Positions 54,799-62,727 are shown, numbered from the stretch's first letter. The stretch is 64,000 nucleotides of DNA from Sphingobium sp. WTD-1 (GCF_030128825.1 NZ_CP119127.1:1116001-1180000), one strand, 5' to 3'. Notes: generated from the letters alone by a model not told the origin. Translations and numbers: made by a program.

Positions 54799-55211
54799 AA
54801 CGGGCGGTCCTGCCTTTTCGGCGCGGACGTTCAAGTATGATTCCAAAAAAGAATATTACAAGTCTTGATCCTGCAATCCGTCTGATTCACAGTCCGTCTC
54901 GTGGCCGATCGAGGGGCAGTCCAAAGCCGGCCACGCGGGCTTAATTAGCGAAAGGAGGTGATCCGATGTCTCATGGTTCAGCAATGGGGTCGGTCAAGTC
55001 CATTCGGAAAATGCGCCGCTGACGACGCCCGAGCGTCGGTACAAACCCTTCATGGTGTAGAGACCAAGAGCGCCGACATACAGGCCGTCTCCGCCAAGGG
55101 CTTTAGCGCGAACTTGTCTTCCTTCTGGGCGGTTTCCGGCCGCTGACCATGCACATGATGGGCCGTCGGGCATTGCGTCCCGGCGGCCCCTCTCATGTCC
55201 GGGGTGCGGCG
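54799..55211 (+). other. Intergenic region with AT-rich island, hairpins and tiny ORF
   Basis: No conventional gene is seen between 54798 and 55350. An unusually AT-rich stretch lies at 54835-54870. A hairpin with arms CGTGGCCG/CGGCCACG (54900-54935) precedes a strong ribosome site and the 18-codon ORF at 54966. A CGACGC/GCGTCG hairpin follows the ORF. GGGCCGTCGGG...CCCGGCGGCCC near 55160-55190 is a larger stem, and seven T occur at 55212-55218. The layout looks like a short independent transcript. Confidence 0.5.
54966..55022 (+). CDS. Tiny ORF (18 aa) with near-perfect anti-16S ribosome site
   Basis: The encoded peptide would be MSHGSAMGSVKSIRKMRR, basic at its C-terminus. AAAGGAGGTGATCC at 54951-54964 is complementary to almost the whole 3' end of 16S rRNA, with the ATG 7 bases after the AGGAGG core. 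It is too short for usual gene callers. It could be a real microprotein or a leader peptide. Translation is strongly suggested by the ribosome site; function is unknown. Confidence 0.45.
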   Translation: MSHGSAMGSVKSIRKMRR

Positions 55212-55345
55212 TTTTTTTGAGACATCTAAAAGGGCGATGTCTCGGTACGGTGCCGGCCCACTCCCCCGCCCAGCCACCCGACAGGATGACACTGGATCGG
55301 GCGGTTAGGCGGGGGATTGGGCTGGAGCCGGCTTTCTCAAACAGG
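55212..55345. repeat. Inverted-repeat element, family 2, copy A
   Basis: It shares the core CCCGACAGGATGACACTGG and flanking CTCCCCCGCCCA/GGCGGGGGA arms with the element at 56647-56795. TTTGAGA at 55216 and TCTCAAA at 55335 mirror each other. The stem has several mismatches (degenerate copy), and a GAGACATC/GATGTCTC hairpin is added on the left. It ends 4 bases before the stop codon of the next gene. Confidence 0.75.
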
Positions 55346-55349
55346 ATTC

Positions 55350-56024
55350 CTACCGCCGGCGGGTTGCAAACCAGATGACGTGGCGCGGCCCCTTGCCATT
55401 GTCGCGCGCCTTAACCGCGACTTCTTCCACCGCGAAGCCCGCATTCTGCAATCGCCGGGTGAAGGCGGCGTCCGATCCCGCCGACCAGATCGCCAATATG
55501 CCGCCGGGCTTGAGCGCGCGCATCGCGCTGGAGAGGCCCGCATTGGTGTAGAGCCGGTCATTGGCATCGGCGGTCAGGCCGTCGGGACCATTGTCGACAT
55601 CCAGCAGGATCGCGTCATAGCTGCCATGGCCGGCCGCGATCACATGGGCGACATCGTCCATCACCAGTCGCACGCGCGGATCGTCGAGGCAGCCGGCGGC
55701 CAGGTCGACCATCGGGCCGCGCGCCCATTCGATGATCTCGGGCACCAGTTCGGCCAGCGTGATCTGCGCCTTTGCGTCCATTTCCGCGAGCGCGGCGCGC
55801 AGCGTGAAGCCCATGCCATAGCCGCCGATCAGCATGTGGAGACCGGCGCGCTTGCCCAGCCGCTCCAGCGTCATCAGCGCCAGCGCCTTTTCCGACCCGC
55901 TCATCCGGCTGCTCATCAGCTCGTTGCGGTCGAGCACGATCATGAAGTCGCCGCCGCGGCGATAAAGGCGCAGCTCCTGCCCGCCCGGAACGGCGGCGGT
56001 GCCCAGCAATTCGCGCGGTGTCAT
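55350..56024 (-). CDS. Spermidine synthase-like methyltransferase-fold protein
   Basis: The 224-residue protein has LHMLIGGYGMGFTLRAALAE (the SAM-fold glycine motif), LAELVPEIIEWARGP and YDAILLDVDNGPDG, as in spermidine/spermine synthase-type Rossmann enzymes. Members of this small group are often true or former aminopropyl- or methyltransferases; the N-terminal beta domain of full spermidine synthases is short here. The exact substrate is unknown. It is divergent from the exonuclease gene at 56162. Confidence 0.85.
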   Translation of the reverse strand: MTPRELLGTAAVPGGQELRLYRRGGDFMIVLDRNELMSSRMSGSEKALALMTLERLGKRAGLHMLIGGYGMGFTLRAALAEMDAKAQITLAELVPEIIEWARGPMVDLAAGCLDDPRVRLVMDDVAHVIAAGHGSYDAILLDVDNGPDGLTADANDRLYTNAGLSSAMRALKPGGILAIWSAGSDAAFTRRLQNAGFAVEEVAVKARDNGKGPRHVIWFATRRR

Positions 56025-56161
56025 GGCAATGGTCCTTCAAGTGCGGCGGGGAAAGCGGCCGCATGACAGGTCGCGGGCCGCTGCGCAATGGCGGCCCATC
56101 GGACGGTTCGCCGCCTATGGGCTGGCCAGCGGCGGCGCAGGGGGCTATCGGCACCCCCATC

Positions 56162-56611
56162 ATGCGTTATTTTCTCGATACCGAATTCAACGGCTTTGGC
56201 GGCGCGCTGATCAGCGTGGCGCTGGTGCCCGAACATGGCGACGATGATTTCTATGCGTCGCTGCCGCTGCCCGATGTGATCGAACCCTGGGTCGAGCGCC
56301 ATGTCATCCCCTATCTGCGCCATGTGCCGCCGGGGCTGGACCATGAACTCAGCCGGATCGAGGCGGCCGACCATATCGCCGCCTATCTGGATGGCGATTC
56401 CGATCCGGTGATCATCGCCGACTGGCCCGAGGATCTGGCCCATTTCTGCGCGCTCCTGACCACTGGGCCGGGGCAGATGGCGGCGGTCGACTATGGGCTG
56501 CGGCTGGAACTGATCAACGCGGCGGGCTTCAGCGCGGCGGCCAACAGCCGGGTGCCGCACAATGCCCTGCATGATGCGCGGGCGCTGCGCGACTTCTACG
56601 TCAATAATTGA
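56162..56611 (+). CDS. DEDD-type 3'-5' exonuclease-like protein
   Basis: The 149-residue protein starts MRYFLDTEFNGFGG, whose Asp and Glu (LDTEF) form the first metal site of RNase H-like DEDDh exonucleases. VIIADWPEDLAHF holds a central Asp, and NALHDARALRDFY holds the last His-Asp pair. Size and start match the Rv2179c-like 3'-5' exoribonuclease group. The frame reaches 56018, but the upstream part is not family-like. It probably trims RNA. Confidence 0.83.
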   Translation: MRYFLDTEFNGFGGALISVALVPEHGDDDFYASLPLPDVIEPWVERHVIPYLRHVPPGLDHELSRIEAADHIAAYLDGDSDPVIIADWPEDLAHFCALLTTGPGQMAAVDYGLRLELINAAGFSAAANSRVPHNALHDARALRDFYVNN

Positions 56612-56646
56612 GCTGAAAGGGGCGGTGTTGCGCACCGCCTCTGGCT

Positions 56647-56795
56647 CTCAGAGACTGTTTGAGAAAGTCGGTTCCGGCCCGCTCCCCCGCCCAACCGCCC
56701 GACAGGATGACACTGGATCGGTTGGTTGGGCGGGGGAGCGGGCTGGTGCCGCGCTGAAAAATCGCTCTTTCGCGATCTTTCAAACAGGCTCTCAG
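56647..56795. repeat. Inverted-repeat element, family 2, copy B
   Basis: Ends CTCAGAGACTGTTTGA (56647-56662) and TCAAACAGGCTCTCAG (56780-56795) are inverted (14 of 16). Inside is a perfect 19-bp stem CCCGCTCCCCCGCCCAACC/GGTTGGGCGGGGGAGCGGG around a loop with the shared core CCCGACAGGATGACACTGG. The right end supplies the stop codon of the minus-strand holin gene. No coding capacity; MITE-like. Confidence 0.82.
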
Positions 56796-57088
56796 CGCTC
56801 CGTGCCCCTCGCCTTGCCCCAGGCATGGGCGGCGGTATAGCCCAGATAGGCGGTGCCGAAGAGGGCATAGAGTGGCTCGGGCAGGGCGTCGAGATAGACG
56901 CGCATGCCCGCGATGATCGCGCCTGCCACCGCCGGCTGCCAGCCCGAGATCAGCCCCATCGGGATCGACCAGAGCAGCAGTGCATAGATGACGTAGAGAA
57001 AGGCCGGCCGCGACCGCTGGGTCCACAGGTCGGTCGGCTCGGTGGGGAGAGGGCCGGGGAGCAAGGGAATGTCGTCGGTCTTCATCAT
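56792..57088 (-). CDS. Holin-like small membrane protein (3-TM type)
   Basis: From the ATG at 57088 (GGGAGA 8 bases upstream) the protein has 98 residues. After a polar N-terminus (MKTDDIPLLPGPLPTEPTDL) there are three hydrophobic segments: AFLYVIYALLLWSIPMGLIS, AVAGAIIAGM and ALFGTAYLGYTAAHAW. This matches the 'holin of 3TMs' group found with gene transfer agents and phages. Its partner is the GH108 lysozyme gene 14 bases upstream. Long minus frames over it are shadows. Confidence 0.75.
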   Translation of the reverse strand: MMKTDDIPLLPGPLPTEPTDLWTQRSRPAFLYVIYALLLWSIPMGLISGWQPAVAGAIIAGMRVYLDALPEPLYALFGTAYLGYTAAHAWGKARGTER

Positions 57089-57102
57089 GATCGCGTCTCC
57101 CT

Positions 57103-57642
57103 TCAGCCGATGCGGTTGGCGAGCCAGCCATAGAGAAAGGCCTCGTTGGCCGGGCGGCTTTCGGCCAGCGCCAGATAGCGTTCGCCCTGCAAGGCCTCGA
57201 TCGCCTTGATCAGCACGACGTCGCCGGCCGCGCCGCGCAGGGTGCGGAAGGCGCGCAGTGCGGCGAGCGTGCGGGCGCCGATCGCGCCGTCGGCCTTCAG
57301 GTCGGGATAGTCGCGCTGGTTGCGGTTGAGGGCGTTGAGCGCCCGCTGGAGAAAGGCGCTGGCGACCCCCGGTCCCATGTTGACGGCGGTGTCGAACAGT
57401 TCGGCGGCGAGCGCCATGCTCTGCTGCGCGACTGCGGCATAGCCCGGCCCATCCCAATAGAGCTGGCGGTAGATGGTACGCGCGGTTGCAGGCGGCAGAC
57501 GGCGCATGTCGCCGTCAAAGCCGTTCGCCCGCGCGACACCCAGCGTGATGCCCATATTGGTCGGCCCGCCGCGATCGGCCGGATGGTCGACATAGCCACC
57601 CTCCCGCGCGATCAGTTCGTCCAGCAATGTGTCGATAGTCAT
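57103..57642 (-). CDS. Phage-type lysozyme/N-acetylmuramidase (GH108 with peptidoglycan-binding domain)
   Basis: From the ATG at 57642 the protein has 179 residues. LLDELIAREGGYVDHPADRG holds the catalytic Glu14 in the REGGY motif of GH108 enzymes, then NMGITLGVARANGFDGD. The C-terminal part (LKADGAIGARTLAALRAF) is a PG_binding_3-like domain. It is an endolysin that would cut cell-wall glycan. With the holin it forms a lysis cassette, but no other phage or gene-transfer genes are nearby. Confidence 0.85.
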   Translation of the reverse strand: MTIDTLLDELIAREGGYVDHPADRGGPTNMGITLGVARANGFDGDMRRLPPATARTIYRQLYWDGPGYAAVAQQSMALAAELFDTAVNMGPGVASAFLQRALNALNRNQRDYPDLKADGAIGARTLAALRAFRTLRGAAGDVVLIKAIEALQGERYLALAESRPANEAFLYGWLANRIG

Positions 57643-58229
57643 GATCGGCCCTTCCATGGTTCGTGGATGGCGAATCATTTATCCCATCTGGTTATCTGTA
57701 GGACAGGGGAAATGGCGACGGCGCGCGCCCGGTCGCGCGGTTTTCCTGAGAAAGGCCTGTCCTACAGGGCTGCGCCTGCCATAAACTTCCGCCTGGCTCT
57801 TTGGCATCGTCAACCCATTCTATTGCGTCGATTTTTCGATCGCGGCGCGGACTCTTCCATGCGTCATATGCGCAAACTTCCAGAACGCTTCGGGTAACCT
57901 CTTGAAAAGGCTTGGGTCTGCTCCGTCGAATCATCCTTGAACAGGGGAAAGGCGGTGCCGGATCGGTAAAGATCCGGCAGCCCGGCGCCCGTTTCAGCCC
58001 CGTCCCTGCACGTTCAACATGACCAGGATTTCATGATTGTGCGGATTGATCCGGCGCGGCGTCGGGTCTAGCGGCGATCCTGTTCCAACCGGAATATTCC
58101 GCCCATCCTTTCGAGGAAATCATGCCCGACAACGACCATAGTCGAAAGACCGCGCGTTCGGGCATGGGGGCGAACTGACAGGTTCGGATCACCCGCCCGC
58201 CCCGAAGGCGCGGTCGCACGAGGTGATCC
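57643..58229. other. Intergenic region without clear gene
   Basis: Nearly 590 bases hold no conventional gene. Seen here are a 12-bp perfect inverted repeat at 57696-57767, a 9-bp hairpin TGCCGGATC-GGTAAA-GATCCGGCA at 57956-57979, and an 18-codon ORF at 58122-58178 (MPDNDHSRKTARSGMGAN) with GAGGA just upstream. None has a known role; the ORF is only a possibility. Confidence 0.5.
57696..57767. repeat. Perfect 12-bp inverted repeat element
   Basis: CTGTAGGACAGG (57696-57707) and CCTGTCCTACAG (57756-57767) frame GGAAA/TTTCC and GCGCGC-rich inner pairs, so a 72-base palindromic structure forms. It lies upstream of the lysozyme gene. Confidence 0.7.
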
Positions 58230-58679
58230 ATGAATGCAGCCATCCGTTTTCTCGTCGGCTCCCTGCGCCGCGGGCCACAGGCCCCTGATCTCAACCGCCT
58301 GTTCGATGACGGCCAGACCTATGGCGAGCGACTGGCCGACCGCGTCGCGGCGATCGGCGGCTCCTGGCGCTTCATCATCGGCTTCAGCCTGTTCCTGGTC
58401 CTCTGGGCGATCCTGAACACGCTGGTGCTGGCGCGCCATGCCTTCGACCCCTTTCCCTTCATCTTCCTCAATCTGATGCTGTCGATGCTGGCCGCGCTGC
58501 AGGCGCCGATCATCATGATGAGCCAGAATCGCCAGGCGGCAAAGGACCGGCTGGAGGCGCGGCTCGACTATGAAACCAACCTGCGTTCGGAAGCCCAGAT
58601 CGCCAGCCTGCACGACAAGATCGACCTGCTGCTGGCGATGGCGGGGGAGAGGGAGGATGCCGCAGGGGCGGCGGGCTGA
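58230..58679 (+). CDS. DUF1003 family membrane protein
   Basis: The 149-residue protein has GERLADRVAAIGGSWRFIIG, then two helices (FSLFLVLWAILNTLVL and FIFLNLMLSMLAALQAPII), MMSQNRQAAKDRLEARLDYE and a charged helical end, which is the DUF1003 signature. The ribosome site GAGGTGATCC directly before the ATG matches the 16S 3' end over 10 bases. Its function is unknown; it is an inner-membrane protein with a cytoplasmic coiled tail. Confidence 0.9.
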   Translation: MNAAIRFLVGSLRRGPQAPDLNRLFDDGQTYGERLADRVAAIGGSWRFIIGFSLFLVLWAILNTLVLARHAFDPFPFIFLNLMLSMLAALQAPIIMMSQNRQAAKDRLEARLDYETNLRSEAQIASLHDKIDLLLAMAGEREDAAGAAG

Positions 58680-58699
58680 TCGTCCGGCATCGGTGCCCT

Positions 58700-58943
58700 T
58701 CAACGCCGCATCAAGCGGATGGAGGAAGCAGCGATCCGCCGAGCCTCATCGCTCCATCGTTCCAACAGAATATCGGGCCAGTCCTCCATGCGAACTTTCT
58801 CGTCCACAGTGTAGGTGCGCCCGCATTCCAGCGTCAGGACGCGGTCGATGCCGCCGCGCTGCGCCGATGAACGGTGAGCCAAATGCCGCGACGATGGATG
58901 CCACGTCCTTCCACGTCGCCAAAGCAGTCCAATCAGTGGGCAT
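58700..58943 (-). pseudogene. Possible small gene broken by a frameshift
   Basis: MPTDWTALATWKDVASIVAA starts at the ATG 58943 after a good GGGAGGGAAG ribosome site, but this frame runs into Arg/His-rich sequence near 58860 and stops at 58746. Another frame from about 58860 continues with RTYTVDEKVRMEDWPDILLE and ends at 58700. Both pieces look like real coding sequence, so a single-base shift is suspected. Product unknown. Confidence 0.35.
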
Positions 58944-59014
58944 ATAGCTTCCCTCCCGATCGCGCACAGAATGATCGAATCTCATCACGGTGCTTGCTAT
59001 GTGATTGCTGATAC

Positions 59015-59050
59015 GAAAACGCCGTCCCTTGCGCTTGGCAAGAAACGGCG
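59015..59050 (-). terminator. Terminator after tRNA-Pro
   Basis: On the minus strand arms CGCCGT/ACGGCG and TTGC/GCAA form a stem followed by TTTT (59019-59016). It lies 10 bases after the tRNA 3' end. Confidence 0.7.
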
Positions 59051-59058
59051 GGTTTTCT

Positions 59059-59135
59059 TGGTCGGGACGAGAGGATTCGAACCTCCGACCCCCACACCCC
59101 CAGTGTGATGCGCTACCAGGCTGCGCTACGTCCCG
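59059..59135 (-). tRNA. tRNA-Pro (anticodon GGG)
   Basis: The 77-base cloverleaf on the minus strand has acceptor CGGGACG/CGTCCCG with discriminator A and encoded CCA (59061-59059). The D arm has GCGCAGCCTGGTAGCGC, the anticodon loop TGGGGGT gives anticodon GGG, and the T loop has GGTTCGAATCC. It reads CCC/CCU codons. No intron. Confidence 0.97.
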
Positions 59136-59379
59136 ACCGGAGGGCGCCCAATAGAGGGATGAATTGGAAGTTGCAAGGGATTCGATGCAGGCTTTTTGCG
59201 AGGCGTGCAAATGACCGGCTTTCCCGCCCGCTACCCGATGCTTTCAAAGCCCGCCATTCCGGGCGCGAAAAGCCAAGCATGTTGCCTTGCCCCGGCCATC
59301 TGTGTTAGCCGCCCGCGCTTGATCCCATGCCCGCGCCCTGTGGGTTGGGGAGACCGAAAAACAAGGCGAAAGTCCCACC

Positions 59380-59715
59380 ATGTTCATTACTCCAGCCTTT
59401 GCCCAGACCGCGGGCGGGCAAGCCTCCGGCGCCGGTATCCTGGTGCAGATGGCACCGCTGGTCCTCATCTTCGTCGTCTTCTACTTCCTGCTGATCCGTC
59501 CGCAGCAGAAGAAGATGAAGGAGCATAAGGGCAAGATCGACGCCGTGCAGAAGGGCGATCAGGTCGTGACCGGCGGTGGCCTGGTCGGCAAGGTCGCGCG
59601 CGTCGACGACATCTATGTCGATATCGAGCTGGCGCCGGGCATGAAGGTCAAGGCGGTCAAGTCGACCCTGGCCGACGTGATCGACCCGACCACCGCTAAG
59701 CCCGCGAACGACTGA
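59380..59715 (+). CDS. yajC: Preprotein translocase subunit YajC
   Basis: The 111-residue protein has MFITPAFAQTAGGQ at the start and one membrane segment (APLVLIFVVFYFLLIRPQQK), then KMKEHKGKIDAVQKGDQVVT and GLVGKVARVDD, all typical of YajC. It binds SecDF at the inner membrane. It is 7 bases before secD, the usual yajC-secD-secF order. Confidence 0.98.
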   Translation: MFITPAFAQTAGGQASGAGILVQMAPLVLIFVVFYFLLIRPQQKKMKEHKGKIDAVQKGDQVVTGGGLVGKVARVDDIYVDIELAPGMKVKAVKSTLADVIDPTTAKPAND

Positions 59716-59722
59716 TCCAACC

Positions 59723-61324
59723 ATGCTGAACTTCTCGCGCTGGGCCATCGCCGGCATCCTGTTGCCGCTGATCATCGGCATCTTCTGCGCCGTCCCGAGC
59801 TTCCTGCCCGATTCGACGGTGGCGAAGCTGCCCCCCTTCATGCAGACGCGGGTCAATCTGGGCCTCGACCTTGCCGGCGGCAGCCATCTGCTGCTGGAAG
59901 CGTCGACCCAGGATGTGGCCAAGCAGCGGCTCGCCAATATGGAGGAGCAGGTCCGCACGGAACTGCGCCGGGGCGAGACGAAGATCGCGATCGGCGATAT
60001 CTCCAGCCGTGACGGGAAGCTCAGCTTCATGGTCCGCAACCCCAGCGAAGTGGATGCCGCCGTCGAGCGCATCCGCCCGCTGACCCAGGGTGCGGGCCTG
60101 ACCGGCCAGCGCGACTTCAATGTCGAGGTGGTCAACAGCTCCACCATCGTCATCACGCCGACCCAGGCGGGAATCGACAATGCGGTCAAGAGCGCGATGC
60201 AGGTCGCGACCGAAGTCATCCGCAAGCGCATCGACGAAATGGGCACGCGCGAGCCGACCATCCAGCAGCAGGGCGCCAACCGCATCGTCGTGCAGGTGCC
60301 GGGCCTGCAGGATCCCAAGGCGCTGAAGGCGCTGCTGGGCCAGACCGCGAAGCTGGAATTCAAGCTCGTCGACATGAGCGCCAATCCGAGCGAGGTGGCC
60401 CAGGGCCGCGCGCCGGTGGGCAGCGAAGTCCTGCCCTATCCGACCAATCCGGCCGGGCCGCCGATGATCGCGGTCCACCGCCAGGTGATGGTGTCGGGCG
60501 AAGAACTGACCGACGCGCAGCAGACCTATGACCAGCAGACCAACGAACCCAATGTCACCATCCGTTTCAACGGATCGGGCGGCAACAAGTTTGCCAAGGT
60601 GACGTCGCAGAATGTCAACCGCCCCTTCGCCATCATCCTGGATGGCAAGGTGCTGTCGGCCCCGAACATCAATGAACCGATCCTGGGCGGGTCGGCGACG
60701 ATTTCGGGCAGCTTCACCGTCGAGGGCGCCAACCAGCTGGCGATCGCGCTGCGGTCGGGCAAGCTGCCGGTCAACTTCGTCGTGGTCGAGGAACGCACCG
60801 TCGGTCCGGGCCTGGGCGCCGATTCGATCCGCGCCGGCCTGACCGCCTCGATCGTCGCGGTCGTGGCCGTCGCCGCCTTCATGTTCGTGAGCTATGGCCG
60901 GTTCGGCATGTATGCCAATATCGCCGTGGCCATCAACGTGCTGGTGATCCTGGGCGTGATGGGCATTCTTGGCGCCACGCTGACGTTGCCCGGTATTGCC
61001 GGCTTCGTGCTGACCATCGGCACCGCGGTCGACGCGAACGTGCTGATCTACGAGCGTATCCGCGAAGAGCGGCGACGGGGACGCAATGTCGTCCAGTCGA
61101 TCGAGCATGGCTATAAGGAAGCGAGCCGCACCATCTTCGAGGCGAACGTGACCCATGCGATCGCCGGTGGCATCATGCTCGCGCTGGGGTCCGGCCCGGT
61201 CAAGGGCTTCGCCATCGTGCTGCTGATCGGTATCGCGACCAGCGTGTTCACCGCCGTGACCTTCACGCGCGTTCTCGTCTCGGGCTGGGTGCGTCGCACC
61301 CGTCCGACCGACATCCACATTTAA
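59723..61324 (+). CDS. secD: Protein translocase subunit SecD
   Basis: The 533-residue protein starts with a membrane helix (WAIAGILLPLIIGIFCAVPS), followed by LGLDLAGGSHLLLE (P1 start), a large periplasmic part, then the RND-type helices near FVLTIGTAVDANVLIYERIR, with the conserved Asp in the GTAVDANVL motif (proton path). It uses the proton gradient to help proteins leave the translocon. It is cotranscribed with yajC and secF. Confidence 0.99.
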   Translation: MLNFSRWAIAGILLPLIIGIFCAVPSFLPDSTVAKLPPFMQTRVNLGLDLAGGSHLLLEASTQDVAKQRLANMEEQVRTELRRGETKIAIGDISSRDGKLSFMVRNPSEVDAAVERIRPLTQGAGLTGQRDFNVEVVNSSTIVITPTQAGIDNAVKSAMQVATEVIRKRIDEMGTREPTIQQQGANRIVVQVPGLQDPKALKALLGQTAKLEFKLVDMSANPSEVAQGRAPVGSEVLPYPTNPAGPPMIAVHRQVMVSGEELTDAQQTYDQQTNEPNVTIRFNGSGGNKFAKVTSQNVNRPFAIILDGKVLSAPNINEPILGGSATISGSFTVEGANQLAIALRSGKLPVNFVVVEERTVGPGLGADSIRAGLTASIVAVVAVAAFMFVSYGRFGMYANIAVAINVLVILGVMGILGATLTLPGIAGFVLTIGTAVDANVLIYERIREERRRGRNVVQSIEHGYKEASRTIFEANVTHAIAGGIMLALGSGPVKGFAIVLLIGIATSVFTAVTFTRVLVSGWVRRTRPTDIHI

Positions 61325-61345
61325 GAGGGGCGGGAGGAACAACCC

Positions 61346-62329
61346 ATGAAACTTCTCAAGCTCGTCCCCGACAACACCAATATCGGCTTCGTCAAGCTGC
61401 GGCATTGGGCCTTTGGCCTGACGTTGCTGCTGACGGTGCTGGCGGTCGGTGCGACCTTCCACAAGGGCCTGAACCTGGGCGTCGATTTCGTCGGCGGCCT
61501 GATGATCGAGGCGAAGTTCCCGCAGGCGGTGCAGACCGACAAGGTGCGCGACACCATTGCAGGGTTGCGTGTCGGCGAAAGTTCGTTGCAGCAGTTCGGC
61601 GATCCCAAGACCGTGCAGATTCGCCTGCCGCTGCCCGAACAGGGCGGTGCCGGTGCGGCCAACGCCGTGGTCGAAAAGACCCGCAAGGCGATGGAAGCGC
61701 AATTCCCCGGTGTCACCTTCTCGCGCTATGACACGGTGTCGGGCAAGGTATCGGGCGAACTGATCCAGAATGGCGTGCTGGCCGTCGTGCTGGCGATCGT
61801 CGGCATCGCGATCTTTTCCTGGTTCCGCTACGAATGGCAGTTCGGCGTCTCGACCTTCGTCGCGATCGTCCACGACGTGCTGATGACGCTGGGCTTCTTC
61901 GCGATCACTCAGCTGGAGTTCGACCTCAACATCATCGCCGCGGTGCTGACCATCGTGGGCTATTCGATCAACGACAAGATGGTGATCGACGACCGCATCC
62001 GCGAGAATATGCGCAAATATCGCAAGATGGACATGAAGTCGCTGATCGACCTGTCGGTCAACGAGACGCTGCCGCGCACGGTGATGACGTCGATGACCAT
62101 CCTGCTGGCGCTGGGCGCGCTGCTGCTGCTGGGCGGCCATGTGCTGCGCGGCTTCACCGCGGCCATGATGCTGGGCATCATCGTCGGCACCTATTCGTCT
62201 GTCTATGTCTCCTCTTCGCTGCTGATCACGCTGGGCCTGAGCCCGCAGACCGCCGAGAAGAAGGAAAAGAAGAGCGGCATCGCCGCCCAGGCCGAGCGCA
62301 TGGGGCCGCGCGACGGAGCCCAGCCCTGA
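61346..62329 (+). CDS. secF: Protein translocase subunit SecF
   Basis: The 327-residue protein has TLLLTVLAVGATFHKGLNLG and VDFVGGLMIEAKFP at the N-terminus. The RND helices include VAIVHDVLMTLGFFAITQLE and VGYSINDKMVIDDRIRENM, with the SecF Asp/Arg pattern. GGGAGG lies about 9 bases before the ATG. Its stop overlaps the possible start of the next gene. Confidence 0.99.
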   Translation: MKLLKLVPDNTNIGFVKLRHWAFGLTLLLTVLAVGATFHKGLNLGVDFVGGLMIEAKFPQAVQTDKVRDTIAGLRVGESSLQQFGDPKTVQIRLPLPEQGGAGAANAVVEKTRKAMEAQFPGVTFSRYDTVSGKVSGELIQNGVLAVVLAIVGIAIFSWFRYEWQFGVSTFVAIVHDVLMTLGFFAITQLEFDLNIIAAVLTIVGYSINDKMVIDDRIRENMRKYRKMDMKSLIDLSVNETLPRTVMTSMTILLALGALLLLGGHVLRGFTAAMMLGIIVGTYSSVYVSSSLLITLGLSPQTAEKKEKKSGIAAQAERMGPRDGAQP

Positions 62330-62727
62330 CCGACCGTCGAACCGGAATCGAACTGCGCCGCGACGATAGCGGCCAGGGTCCGATCGTCGCCGGCTTTCAG
62401 GGCCGGGGTTTTCGGGTGAAGGACGATGTCTTCCCGGACGGGCTGTTGCTCAGCCCCGTCCGGGCGCTGGCCTGGATGCAGGCGCCGGCGGTGTCGGCGA
62501 TGAGTGTCGCGGCGCTGGGCGACCTGTTCGACCATCTGGAGCTGAAGCCCGAATTCCTGCTGCTGGGCACCGGCAGCGGGCTGCAACAGCCGCCCCGCGC
62601 CTTCGTGCGGGAACTGGAAGCACGCGGCATCGGCGTCGAGGCGATGGACAGCCGCGCTGCCGCCCGTGCCTGGGGCGTGCTGCGCGCCGAGGAACGCTGG
62701 ATCGTGGGCGCGCTGCTGCCGCTCTGA
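62326..62727 (+). CDS. Mth938-like domain protein (DUF498)
   Basis: The frame encodes GIELRRDDSGQGPIVAGFQG, GFRVKDDVFPDGLLLSP, then LKPEFLLLGTGSGLQQPPRA and GIGVEAMDSRAAARAW, the full Mth938/NDUFAF3-like domain that follows secDF in many alphaproteobacteria. No ATG, GTG or TTG lies at the expected place. A CTG at 62326 overlaps the secF stop (CTGA) with GGAG 7 bases upstream, so a CTG start or strong coupling is possible. The role is unknown; mitochondrial relatives assist complex I assembly. Confidence 0.8.
   Translation: MTDRRTGIELRRDDSGQGPIVAGFQGRGFRVKDDVFPDGLLLSPVRALAWMQAPAVSAMSVAALGDLFDHLELKPEFLLLGTGSGLQQPPRAFVRELEARGIGVEAMDSRAAARAWGVLRAEERWIVGALLPL

Noticed and set aside
54945..54975. 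Reverse complement of a 16S rRNA 3' end (GGATCACCTCCTTT)
   Set aside because: Only the last 14 bases match, with no rRNA helix 45 before them on the minus strand. A ribosome site on the plus strand explains it better.
59696..62140. 814-residue minus-strand ORF opposite secD and secF
   Set aside because: It is the antisense of unmistakable secD/secF. Its translation is His/Arg/Asp-rich and low in hydrophobic runs, as expected for a high-GC shadow frame.
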